From: Neodontobutis hainanensis
Lineage: Eukaryota > Chordata > Actinopteri > Gobiiformes > Odontobutidae
Assembly: GCA_024349245.1 (NCBI GenBank)
Contig: JALDNG010000015.1
Span: forward strand, 17,602,001 to 17,666,000
Length of the DNA: 64,000 bases
Reading direction: 5' to 3'
Part shown: piece after piece, positions 28,116 to 40,706 of the stretch
Layout: every line of letters starts with the position of its first letter
How positions within the stretch are numbered: the first letter of the stretch is position 1
The notes under the pieces: model-generated
Database searches by the model: none
Seen by the model: only the letters and a program-made list of their open reading frames with translations
Told to the model about the DNA's origin: nothing
Made by a program: the position numbers and the translations under genes

Positions 28116-28442
28116 GTTAATGGTGAACTGGTACAGTAAATCTTCTGTAACTCTATACCTCTGGATCACTTCTGGGTGGTGACGACAGCAGAATCTCCTC
28201 AATGTCCGAGCCTTCGAGCCCGAGTATATGTAGATGTTATCACTATTAAATACAATAAAAATAAACAATGAAAATTATTATAAGTGTTGATAATGAACCA
28301 CCTTATTGCACAAGAAAGCCAATCTAAACAGCCCATTTAATGACTTGCCAGTTGAGAACACTTGCCTGGTGGACGCCTGGGGAGTATTTGTATCTTGAGG
28401 GACGTCAGTTGTATTTTCCTCACTGTAATGCAAGTTATTGTT

Positions 28443-28580
<138 letters not shown>

Positions 28581-30943
28581 TTTTTAAACCCAATTGTCTG
28601 AAAAAAAAAAAAACCATTTAAGGTACAAACTTGCCTGGTGGACGCCTGGGGACTATTTGTATTTTGAGGGATGTCAGTTGTACTTTCCTCACTGTAATGC
28701 AAGTTATTGTTATTATATATATACACACATTTCTTTTTTTAACAACCCAATTGTCTAAATCTTTAAATAAACTCAACCGCTTACAGTACAAACCTGGTTG
28801 TTGGTTCTGAAAGCTCAGGTACTCCTCCTCACTGGATGAGGTTATCTGAAATCAAGGGAACATAGCCTATATTACCGCTGCAAAGATTCTAACAATCAGG
28901 CAAAATTAGAATCATCTATATTGATAGAATATAGCAGTAGTTGTCAAAAATATACAATTATATTAATTAAGTGACAAAAGTACTTTTCCAGTATTTTCCT
29001 CAGTATTGATAGGAATAATGTTTTGCATACCTTGGCCGCAGATACAAAGCTGAACGACCCAGGGCGCTTTGTTTGGTGAATCTCCATTGGGGTGGATTCA
29101 CGCAATACAATTACAGCTCAGAGCCGATTCACTCGACACAGCTCAAAATCGTTGGGCACATTCTCCACGGAATTACGAGAGCTTGTCTGAATTGGCCAGT
29201 GTTTAAATGTAGGGGAACCACTACCCGACAGGAAGGAGTGCCATCTGTGAATAGATTTGAGTAATAGCATTGTCTTAGACAAGTAAAAGTATAATGATAG
29301 TACAAATAAATGTATAATCAAAATGTTACAACAAATTTAAAGCAATTCTAATTCAAACTGTTTCAATAAAAAAAAAAAAAATACCTCTATGAGACCTGTA
29401 ATGGGTCAGCCCACTTCTTAAGACAGACACCTTAAAGGTTATCTGACGAACCCTGGTGCTGCGCCTCTCCTCCTCTGTCTCGGCGGTTTTCATTATCTTG
29501 CCCAACCTCTGAAACCTGTCCAACATAGAAGTTGTTGACTTAAATACAAGACTCCAGGTCTAATCCAAAGTTTTTTTGTTCAAACCAGTCTAAAAAGCTT
29601 TAGTAGTATGATTAGAAACAAATGCAAAATACAAAAAAGATAAACTTCAAAAAAATAAATAAAGCAAAAGCAGCACATTATTGTAGAGAAGGTAATTGAA
29701 AATATAAGACACACAAGTGACAATGTTTATAATATCTGGCACTAAAATATTTAGGCAGGTTTTACTGACTGCAAGCTTGGTTTTATGCTATGATTATGTA
29801 TGGAACTTTTTTCTGAATATAATAGTCTAAACTCATACACTTTTTTATGAACCTTCTGTAAATCCTCGGAAGGACACCTACGGGTATGAGAAGGAACTAC
29901 CTTTGTTGAAACCAGTGGTTGAAACACGTGACCATGACCACGCAATGGGCCTTGGGCTACCAACTCGAATTAAGGTGCATTAAAGCAATTAATCTACGGT
30001 AACTTGTGTTTTTGGGTGTATTTTAAACTCACAGTGGGTAAGTATTTCATATGTTTTAGAGTTAATACTTTGGTTTTTATGGCGACATGAGGGTGGGCCT
30101 TATTTTATTTAGCTAAAAGCAATTTCTTCTGTTCGCTTATTATTCGCATTTGCTAATTTGCTGGGGTCCCGCAATCCCCGCGACTCTAACGGGACTAAGC
30201 AGTAGAAAATTTGAAGAACTGGATTGTTAACTGGATAAAAGCATTGAGTTAGGCTAAATGTCTGCCATAATTGTTATGTTTGCTTGTTTATCTCATAGGC
30301 TAACGTTACTTAAATTTTAATGACATTCAAGAATCCTTAAGAAGCTATGCACAGACTAATGTGTGTCACGAGTTAGAAGCAATTAGGCTAGGAATTCAAT
30401 TTAAGTTGCTACAAGAACAGAAAAACTATATAATAATATAAAATATTAATAACTAACCTTTGCACAAGGGACAGTCCATCTTCCGGGCTCTCCTCATTTA
30501 GAATTCGATTAAAATGAGAGTTCATCCTGTCACGAATGTCTGAAATTCGCCGGTATCCGTCCAGCCATACTGTCACCAGGAATTAAAAAGTAAGACAACC
30601 GCGCCAAATTTATACTCGATCTATTGGCGGATAATTCTGACCTATCAGATTATCTAATTTTAAATAAAAACATTTACGTATGTATAACAAGAATAGGCCT
30701 ACATAATGAATAACTTCAATAAAATAATATTTCTACCCATTATACCTATGTTATAATTTTGCTATAATGTAATTACATCTCTAAAATGTTATTATAAGTC
30801 GAAATGACAGGAAAATTTATGTCCAATGACAGTTTGAAACAATGCTCTGGAATGCTGGTTATAAAAATGTAAATGTAAGCAACTTGACACAAGTGACCAT
30901 ATTATAAATGTCTGACATTACCTGTCAATTAACTTTTGGAAAA

Positions 30944-32417
30944 AATAAGATAAGAAAACCTTTATTACTCCCAAATGGGGGAAATTGCATTTTGCAACTG
31001 TAAGAGTGTAGACTTTCACACAAGTAACAAGCTAACCTGGCTAAAAAAGAAAGACAAGATAATCAAAAATAAAATATACTTAAACGAAAATTAAACTAAA
31101 TAAAGAAAAGAAAAATAGTAGACTAGACTGTACATATCTCTTTGTCAACACCTGAGTGACAAACACTGAATTCTTAACTTCCTTTCTATCAATTCCTTCT
31201 TTTAATTAAAAACAACTTTCCTATCCTTAGCTTTGTATGCTGTGCTAGGTTTTAACTGACTAGTTTTTGGTGCACTTATGCTTTTGTTCCTTGTGTTGTT
31301 GAAATTGCTTCCATTGTTTTCTCACTTGTAAGTCGCTGGATAAAAGCGCCTGATGAATGACTAAATGTAAATGTAAATGTACATTTGTACAATAGATTGC
31401 AGGTTGTGTAACCTGCAATCAGTAACAGTTCTGTAACATTACAAATATTTATAATTGAAATTGCACATGACAGTGGAATATTGCACAGTATAAAAGAGTT
31501 TGCTTTTTACAGTGTTCGCTGTGAAGTCTGACAGAAGAAAAGACCTGTAAAATCTCTCCTTCACACACCAAAGGTGGAGCAGTCTATTACTGAAGCCACT
31601 CTCCAGAATTAACAGGAGTCTTGCAGGGGCTGGGACTCATGGTCCAGGACCCTTCTGTCACCCACCTCCTGCACTGAATCCAGAGGACAGCCCAGGAAGA
31701 AGCTGGACTTCCTGATGACCATGTCCAGCTCCTTACTCTCCCCCTCCAGCAGACCCCACTGTACAGGATGGCTCATGCCACCACAGAGTCAGTAGTGTTC
31801 CCTTCAGTCTCCTCAAGAGGTAGAGCCTGCTCTGGTCCTTTCTGTAAAGTGCATCTGTGTTATGAGTCCAATCCAGTTTATTGTTTAGGTGAACACCCAG
31901 ATACTTATAAGAGTCAACTCTCTCAATGTCCATTCCCTCCTTGGATGGACCCACTGTGCATTGGAGGTGTCCCAGAACCAGTGTCTTTATAAGGTGGGAT
32001 GTCGAAGCCACTGGTCTGTAGCTGCTGTGGTCTTTGGTGTACGGTGTTTTAGGCACTGGTATCACGCAGGAGGTCTTCCAGAGGGCTCATGTTGAAGACA
32101 TGCTCCATAACTCTTGTCAGGCTGCTTTTCTCTGGCTGCATCCCCCTGCTTCTGTGTAGATGTGGAGTGGTGGGATGTCTGATGAGGCAGAGGTGAGAAG
32201 TGCTGTGGGTGTGATGCCTAGTCCATTTGTCAAAGAGTGTATGCGCAGCTGCGCACGGTAGGGATGGGTCCTTATCAAATCTATTGAAATGCAAGTTTAG
32301 ATCATTGACCCATTTCAGGTCCCTCTCAGCCTGTGAGTGGGGTGTTTTGTTCCCAGAAATTGTTGTCAGGCTTCTACCACACCCCACTGATGATCAGTAT
32401 TCCCATCTAAATTGAAA
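30944..32417 (-). mobile_element. Same LINE relic in copy B
   Basis: Mirror of 17460-18945 with very few changes (for example PCAAAH in place of PYAAAH). Identical deletions and boundaries show it was already inside the transposon before copies A and B separated. Confidence 0.75.
31136..31377 (-). mobile_element. Same short repeat in copy B
   Basis: Mirror of 18501-18750, flanked by TGTACAT (31129-31135 and 31378-31384). Confidence 0.5.
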
Positions 32418-33383
32418 GTAGTATTAATACTGTTAGTGAATAAAAAACTTACAAGCTCAAAAGATTTGATGTGTTATTGTATAGGCCATAGTCAGTTGTG
32501 TTTTACACAATAGCCTGTGTAAGTGGCCACTGGAGGCCGCTAGAGCTATGCACTCAATGTTAAGTCATGCGCATGGCTGGGTTTCAGGCTGCATGCCCTG
32601 GAATCTGTATAGAAATTTAACAGCCTGCTCTCGTCTGATTTTGTGCATCCCATAAGTTCAGAGACATAACGTAAGTTAATTCAGGGCGTGGAACTTAGTG
32701 CTGTTTTCTCTGCAATACTAATGTAGTTGTGTAATTACGTTTTTCATGATGTTTTGTGAAATCGTTTCCTCTTATGTTTATACTTTTATGTGCTGTTTAG
32801 CTCAGATACATAACTTCAGAGACCTTCAAGTTAGCGGCTAACACGGAAAGCAGCAATTTAAGTTACACCCTTGGTGAGCGGAGCGAGTTGTGTATTATTT
32901 GGGTCCATGTATACTACTGAAAGGCTTAATATGTTAAGTGTCTATATTGGGTGTTGCTGGAAATGTGTGTTATTATTAGTCAATTTTAAAAGTCCTTTGA
33001 TTTGCATTGCATATACACCAATGTATGAGAACTTACTGCAAAGGAAGTGATGCTTTATTTGTAAATGTGTGTCATGCTAAAGTTATTAATAAGCATATTT
33101 GTGTTTTTATTTCTAGTTTTCACGGTGCTCGTGAATACAAAGGAATTTTTTCTACAGTATGCTTAACCTGTTGATTGTTTTCTGTCAATAGGCAGCTACA
33201 CACACAAACAAGATTTTTGAGGATTTCTGTATATACTCATTCATCTGTGCATGAAATGCAAAAATCCTATGGGGGTTTCAAGAATGGGTGTTACTTAGTC
33301 TTTCAGTGGGCGGAACAAAACACCCCTTTAACATACACTATATATGTAGTTGTCTAGAATCGAATCTACAGAGCTGAAGCAAG
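32418..33383. other. Copy B region upstream of the transposase
   Basis: Mirror of 16489-17459, with CACTATATATG near 33337, about 45 bases before the ATG, as a possible TATA element. Confidence 0.35.
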
Positions 33384-35447
33384 ATGGCAAGAAGGACCTT
33401 TGTTTTGCGATATAAACATATTCTCAATGATTGTACCAGACGTCTTCTGATGGATGATGTTGGACCTGAAGTGTGTTTGTCAGTCTTAACCAGGTACAGC
33501 TTTATGTATGATATTATTATTAGATTTTGAGGATTTACTTAGGATAGTTAGTTACACATTCTTCTTTTTTTTTATTAGGTTGGAGACAATGGAGAGAACC
33601 CTCCGATGGGCACGGGGGAGGTTGATTAATGTGATAGATGCTAATCAACTTCTCATTGATTTGGCTGAACTTATTCAAGAGGTCAGAACATCTTCACAGT
33701 CAGGACAACAAGGTGAGCACATTTTAACTTTAAGAGTCTGACAATCCTGCTAAAATCCTGAACAACAACAGAATATGTGTGGCAGGTAAACTCAGTCAAA
33801 CTAACCCAGTGGCCAAGGTGTAATGAGGACAACACAGTCAGATTCAAATTTTGTTAAATTGTTTAGATGAGAGGACATTAGAAACCTAATAATCAAACAA
33901 TTTACTCTTCTTTAAGATGTTTGTAGTTAGTAAATTGGAGTAATTTTCTGGTCTCATTTCAGACAGTTTTGGATACCAGGCACCACTGGCTTCAGGTGTA
34001 AGCCGGGGTCGTCCAAGCTACTCTGTGACAAGGGAACAGCTTGCATTCTTAAGATCTTGTTCCTTTACTACAGTTCAGATGGCGGATATTTTGAATGTTT
34101 CTGTGCGAACAGTTAAACGCCGCTTGAGGTAAAAACCTTTTTGTTATTTATACTGACCTTTACACATTTGTCACTTATTTTTTAATAAATTGTCTGTCTA
34201 TCAATCTACAATCTAGGCAGTTTCAGCTCAGCCATGCTTGGTTATATGCTGATCTGAGTGATGCTGAACTTGATGAAAAGGTGGAAGAAATTGTGTCAGG
34301 AAATGATCTGATGGGCCCAGAGGCTGTAAGAGCATCTCTGCAAGCAAGGGGAAGCCGTGTACAAAGAAGAAGGGTTCGAGCCAGCATGCTCAGGATAAAT
34401 CCTGCCGGTGCTGCCGTAAGAGCCCTCTTGCAGAGACCTGAACGTCGCTGCTATCGGGTAGCTGGCCCCAACTCTTTGTGGCACATTGATGGAAACCACA
34501 AACTGATAAGGTAAAACAGCATATTTTTTACTATTTAATATTACAACATTTTCATTGTGGAGTTCCCTAGGAATTAAATCGCACAATGCAAATCTAATAA
34601 TCTATCTGTTTTTAGATGGAGAATAGTCATTCATGGAGCTATAGACGGCTTTAGTCGAATGGTGGTCTTCCTTCATGCTGCAAACAACAACCGTAGCAGC
34701 ACTGTGTTAGATGCCTTCCTTGGTGCTGTTGTCCAGTATGGCACGCCTTCCAGGGTTAGAACAGATCGAGGGGGAGAAAATAATGCTGTATGTTTAATGA
34801 TGAACATCATCAGAGGTTTTGATCGAGGAAGTGCACTCAGAGGCAGGAGCACCCACAATCAAAGGATTGAAAGACTTTGGGGTGACCTCTGGCGTGGACT
34901 TACAAATGTTTACTATAAACTGTTTTACTTTCTGGAAGATGAGGGCATTATTAATATGGAAAATGAAAAGCATCTCTGGGCTCTCCATTATGTTTACCTT
35001 CCTCGAATCAACAGAGACTTGAAAGACTTTGCAAACCAATGGAATCACCACGGTTTAAGAACAGAGCACCACATGAGCCCAATGCAGATTTTTGTCAGAG
35101 GTTGCCTGCAGCAACAAGGTCGACAATCAACTGCAATGCAAGACATTCATGGTGCGCTTGCCAGTGCTGCCAGTGACACTGCTCTGGATGACACAGTAGC
35201 TCTATCTCAAGTCTCTGTTGCCACATCCGCTGCTTCCACACCCACCTCTATCACCAATACACCTGAATTGCTTTTGGACTGGCCAGAGAGGATTACAGTG
35301 CCTCCAGTTGAGTATGTTGTGCCAAATGCTCTGATACAGCAAATAGCAGTACAGTTTGATCCACTTGGTGGACCCAGGGGAGAATGTGGACTGCAGATCA
35401 TTTCTGATTTAGTAACATTTTTGGAAACTGCAACATCCCAAATTTAG
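33384..35447 (+). CDS. DDE transposase/integrase of copy B, five exons, 511 aa
   Basis: Exons (plus): 33384-33493, 33579-33712, 33963-34128, 34217-34510, 34616-35447. Exon lengths (110, 134, 166, 294, 832 nt) and phases are identical to copy A, and the 262-residue C-terminal exon reads identically. The helix-turn-helix and the D228/D285/E320 triad are preserved. The gene faces outward toward the right inverted repeat. Perfect conservation here contrasts with the damaged HECT gene of the same copy. The protein would recognise the ends of both copies, given their shared termini; this is inference from sequence identity. Confidence 0.85.
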
Positions 35448-35859
35448 ATGAATGATTGTACTTTGTGTAAAAACTGTAAATACTTCATTAAAGTTTAAAT
35501 GTCTTCAGCACTCATGGTCATGCATTTTAATAATAAAGCAAGCACCAAACAGGAATTACAAAATTACATCGCTTCAGTCAAAATTTTACCACAGGGTGGT
35601 CAGGTGAGACCACCAGTCAAAAAAGAAATAGAAGATAGAAAAATATGTATTTATAGAGGCCATTGGGTAACACCTGAAAACTTAATTTAAACAAATACAA
35701 ATGTTTTTGGTTAATTTGAGTGTTGATATTGTTTAATTTAAATTATTTGGATTATTTTAATTGCATTTTTTGGTAATTAGATATGTCTTTGGTTGATTGT
35801 TTTTGTGAAACAGTTTGGATTGTGAGTGATTTTACTCGTGTTTTGGGGAAAAGGTAGTG
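35448..35859. other. Copy B transposase 3' flank
   Basis: Mirror of 14016-14423. AATAAA occurs near 35532. No separate gene was recognised. Confidence 0.4.
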
Positions 35860-35932
35860 TACTCCAGTCATTCATACTGTCCTGTTGTGTCCTTGGGCAC
35901 AAGACACTTTAACCGCCTTGCCTCCGGTGGTG
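35860..35932 (+). repeat. SINE-derived fragment inside copy B
   Basis: Mirror of 13939-14015 with the same junction, so the fragment was part of the transposon before the two copies separated. Confidence 0.6.
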
Positions 35933-36745
35933 TTCCAGTCAGTCACACACTGGTGACTTGAAGCTTAAGTTTTGTCTGCGAATGAATGCTTTTGTGTTGC
36001 CACCCGCTGTTATCAAATGGTAACTACATCAACCTGTCCAAATACAGCGTATAGGCATATACAGTATGAAGGTATTCTGTACAAATAGAATGGGAACTCA
36101 CAATTATAAGGTCAAAACTATAGTATTTGCAGCAACCCTTCCATTTCTCCAAACCCACTGCAGGTTAGAGTTATGCTTTATTGCTACTAGGCTTACAAAA
36201 AACCTTGACTCACAAAGGTGATTATGTAAAATAACTTAGATTACAAGTTATCAATGCAATAGGATATTCACATTTATAAAGAGGGGAAGAAAAAAGAAAA
36301 ACAGGTGTATGAATACTGTAACTAACGTGATGGACTGGCATCATTTACTTGGGATCAGTGATCACCCAGCCATGTCTGCTTGAGCTATGTGCTCATTGGG
36401 TGAACTGCCTTCAAACTTAGTGGCTGCTAAAATTTTAGGGTGGGGTTCATTATCATAAAATAAACAGAACACCATGGCACGTTATTTGCGCGATGGCACG
36501 CTTTAAACGTGCAACGGCGTGTCACGTAAAATCCGCTAGGGGGCATTGCAACGCATGACGGCGTAAAACGTAAAAAGCGGCGTTCGGGGACAATGGAAAA
36601 CGGCGTGGCACGCTTTTTACGGCGCTTTGGCAGTTTAAACGCCGCTTTTTACGTGCGTTTTTCGGGTTTAACGGCGTTTTTTGCGGCGTTTTAAAGTTAA
36701 ACGCGATTTAAAAAGGACGTATTTTGGCCCTTTTGGCTTGCCATA
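35933..36745 (-). repeat. Copy B right terminal inverted repeat (transposase side)
   Basis: About 813 bp, nearly identical in reverse to the copy A left end, including TTTAACTTTAAAACGCCGC. Confidence 0.85.
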
Positions 36746-36780
36746 TCACTGCGTATGCTACGCCGTAGCTTCGACGCGCA
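36746..36780. other. Harbinger subterminal segment after insertion B
   Basis: It begins with the second TCACTG and continues GCGTATGCTACGCCG into the Harbinger right end. Confidence 0.7.
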
Positions 36781-36806
36781 CCCTACGCAGAAGCATAAAT
36801 CAGCCT
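36781..36806 (-). repeat. Harbinger right terminal inverted repeat
   Basis: Exact inverted partner of the left end, followed by the TAA duplication at 36807-36809. Confidence 0.9.
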
Positions 36807-36809
36807 TAA

Positions 36810-39024
36810 CTCACTGTAACTGTGTCACGGCTCGCCCGACTGCCTGATAAGAACGAATGACCAACATGAAACAGGTCTCAACAGGTTCTTTTAGCCTATA
36901 ATAAGGTATAAGAGCTAAAGTTATATATTCCAGGTCCTTGTGACTGATAACTTTATTCTTTGTACCAAATAAAAGTCAAAATAAAATAATAAAATATACG
37001 TAGTGAATAATTAACAACAAAAAATAGATCTTTTGATAAAGATAGCATTTGCCATAACACTCCATTTTGACATCAAAGACAAAAAGTACTTTGACAAATC
37101 AAGCCTACACATGCACATTTTAACTAAAAGTGGAAGAAATAGATAAATATCTCTCAACAAAAGCCCCTGTAAACGTACTGTTACAGAGGTCAGGCCGTTC
37201 TCAGATATGGACAGTATTGTAGTACCTCTTCCTTCTTCCTGCTGGACAATCACATCCATCCATCAACACTCGATTTGTTCACTTTAAGCTCAGAGCAAAC
37301 AGGCTGCTGAAGGTTATCAGCTCACTCCAGGAATCAGCCCAAAACCAAACCTCCTCCCACGCACTGTCCCACTATCAGACAGTTGTTACAGCTGTGTTTG
37401 TCCTGGTAAACCCACAGCTTGAAGCACATAAAACCTGTCAAGGATTTGTAAAAATAAATATTTATAAAATAATCCCTACATCTGGAAAATTCCTACCTTT
37501 TAAAGCTCACCTACACAAGGAGTCTGAGTCAAGGTCAAGGCCTCCTTCTTGAATATTGTGACTGTATTTCTTTCTCGTATTTTAGGTATTAGCTTGTGGT
37601 ATTATAAACTTAATTAGTGTGTATAGTACCGCTTTCTAATACGCCCATACTTAAATGGCTTATAATTGGTTGATTATCAGATTACTATTTTGTTTTGGTG
37701 GTAAAGGTCACACGATGTTAAAAGAAATCATGTAATGGTAGGTCAATGAGAAAATCTGGTCTTCTTATGAATGTTTAAGCTTGTTCTTACAGGTTCTACC
37801 CACCAGCAACATACTGTCCAGGGTTTAAACACAAGACAAGGCTCAGGTCTGAGCTTTACAAAGCCTCTGCTGAGAATGAATGCACTCAAAAGAACAGCAA
37901 TGTACCTAGCCTTTTCACACTGAAATAAACTGCCTCCAACATTAACTCTGCGTTCAAACCATGTTTAGAGATCATGTTTACTGCAGAACGGGAAACTAGA
38001 ACTTGTAAAAATAGTTTTGGACAACATTGAATGTAAGTTATTAAAGGTAGAAAACAGACAAAACAAGGGATAACATTAACGAATTGCTGCAAAACACACA
38101 GTCAGGGTTTCTGTTCATCCATTTGTTTTGACATTTATCAGAAGATTAAACTGCGTTTATTTATCTACTCAAAAGACTTTTTTAGTGCCTGGTCTGGTTT
38201 GATAAGTTTATCCAAGTCCCACCTTAAGACCTTGGTTTCAGTTACAGGACATCTTCTAGAGAGGGCCACTGTGTTACTTACCTACCTCACTATGTAACAA
38301 GAAGCCAGGCAAGAAATATAGACTTTAGAATAAATCTGTTCCATTTGGCTTTGGCCTTAGGACTTGAAGTAAAACTGAAAGAGCACAATATAGTTCCTTT
38401 AAATACAACATGATTTTACAAATGAAGCTGTCTTTACCAAGCCAACTTTATGCCTCGTTCATTTTCCTCTAAGAACTGTATTGTGCTTCTACATCCAAAA
38501 CTATCTATTACTCAGATTAAATTTGACTCGGTTCACACATATTCCACAGCCGAATGGAGATTTGAGCAAATACAGCTCTCTGTTTGACATAGACTTTATT
38601 AAGTATTTGATGCCAGACACTAAAACTCTGCTGACAGGAATAACAGTTAAACCAGAGTTTATACAGGAATAAAAATGGTTTTCTTACAAACAGACCTCTG
38701 TGCTGTAAATCCTGCAGGCTCAGTTTTACCCTCAGGGCCCAAATTTCAACAGTTTAAGGTTAGAAAAGCTGTTCTTTGCTTATTTGGCTAAAGCCGGATT
38801 AAAGCAATGGGTCCAGCAGAACAAAGGGGCAGCTCTTAAGGGCAGATCCAGGCCTGACACGAGGTGATGGTGTCAACCTCTGACCCCAAAACAGACTATA
38901 AGTTTTTTAGTTACTATTTTGTCTTGGTCTTGTCATTGTCTTGATCCCTAAAAGTCTTGGTCGTCTGTCTCAGATGTCAAGATCAATCAAGACTACAAAT
39001 CACATATTTGTCTGTTCCTGGAAC
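36810..39024. other. Intergenic, no gene recognised
   Basis: Host DNA to the right of the Harbinger element. Short open frames only. From about 38920 it contains the leader of the dispersed repeat also found at 2741. Confidence 0.5.
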
Positions 39025-40706
39025 TGACCTGGTCTAAGACTGGACTAACTCTGTCTCCTTCACCAAACACTGACCTCCATGAGTCTGGACCTGGTCTAAG
39101 ACTGGACTAAGTCTGTCTCCTTCAAACACTGACCTCCATGAGTCTGGACCTGGTCTAAGACTGGACTAACTCTGTCTCCTTCAAACACTGAACTCCATGA
39201 GTCTGGACCTGGTCTAAGACTGGACTAACTCTGTCTCCTTCAAACACTGACCTCCATGAGTCTGGACCTGGTCTAAGACTGGACTAACTCTGTCTCCTTC
39301 AAACACTGACCTCCATGAGTCTGGACCTGGTCTAAGACTGGACTAACTCTGTCTCCTTCAACAAACACTGACCTCCATGAGTCTGGACCCGGTCTAAGAC
39401 TGGACTAACTCTGTTTCCTTCAAACACTGACCTCCATGAGTCTGGACCTGGTCTAAGACTGGACTAACTCTGTCTCCATCAGTCTGGACCTGGTCTAAAA
39501 CTGGACTAACTCTGTCTCCTTCACCAAACACTGACTTCCATGAGTCTGGACCTGGTCTAAGACTGGACTAACTCTGTCTCCTTCAAACACTGACCTCCAT
39601 GAGTCTGGACCTGGTCTAAGACTGGACTAACTCTGTTTCCTTCAACAAACACTGACCTCCATGAGTCCGGACCTGGTCTAAGACTGGACTAACTCTGTCT
39701 CCTTCACCAAACACTGACCTCCATGAGTCTGGACTTGGTCTAAGACTGGACTAACTCTGTCTCCTTCACCAAACACTGACCTCCATGAGTCTGGACCTGG
39801 TCTAGGACTGGACTAACTCTATTTCCTTCAAACACTGACCTCCGTGAGTCTGGACCTGGTCTAAAACTGGACTAACTCTGTCTCCTTCACCAAACACTGA
39901 CCTCCATGAGTCTGGACCTGGTCTAGGACTGGACTAACTCTGTTTCCTTCAAACACTGACCTCCATGAGTCTGGACCTGGTCTAGGACTGGACTAACTCT
40001 GTCTCCTTCACCAAACACTGACCTCCATGAGTCTGGACCTGGTCTAAGACTGGACTAACTCTGTTTCCTTCAAACACTGACCTCCATTAGTCTGGACCTG
40101 GTCTAAGAGTGGACTAACTCTGTCTCCTTCACCAAACACTGACCTCCATGAGTCTGGACCTGGTCTAAGACTGGACTAACTCTGTTTCCTTCAAACACTG
40201 ACCTCCATGAGTCTGGACCTGGTCTAAGACTGGACTAACTCTGTTTCCTTCAAACACTGACCTCCGTGAGTCTGGACCTGGTCTAAGACTGGACTAACTC
40301 TGTCTCCTTCAAACACTGACCTCCATGAGTCTGGACCTGGTCTAAGACTGGACTAACTCTGTCTCCTTCAAACACTGACCTCCATGAGTCTGGACCTGGT
40401 CTAAGACTGGACTAACTCTGTTTCCTTCAAACACTGACCTCCATGAGTCTGGACCTGGTCTAAGACTGGACTAACTCTGTTTCCTTCAAACACTGACCTC
40501 CATTAGTCTGGACCTGGTCTAAGACTGGACTAACTCTGTTTCCTTCAAACACTGACCTCCGTGAGTCTGGACCTGGTCTAGGACTGGACTAACTCTTTCC
40601 TTCAACAAACACTGACCTCCATGAGTCTGGACCTGGTCTAGGACTGGACTAACTCTTTTCTTTAACAAACACTGACCTCCATGAGTCTGGACCTGGTCTA
40701 GGACTT
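39025..40706 (+). repeat. Minisatellite of 59-62-bp units, about 28 copies
   Basis: Each unit reads CTCCATGAGTCTGGACCTGG, then TCTAAGACTGGACTAACTC, then TGTCTCCTTCAAACACTGAC. Most are 59 bp; some carry ACC or AAC before AAACACTGA (62 bp). TGTTTCC and TAGGACTGG variants mark sub-lineages, and one unit near 39475 is shortened. No coding role is apparent. Confidence 0.95.

Noticed and set aside
39025..40706. CRISPR-like array
   Set aside because: The repeats are contiguous 59-62-bp units without unique spacers, in a vertebrate genome; it is a minisatellite.
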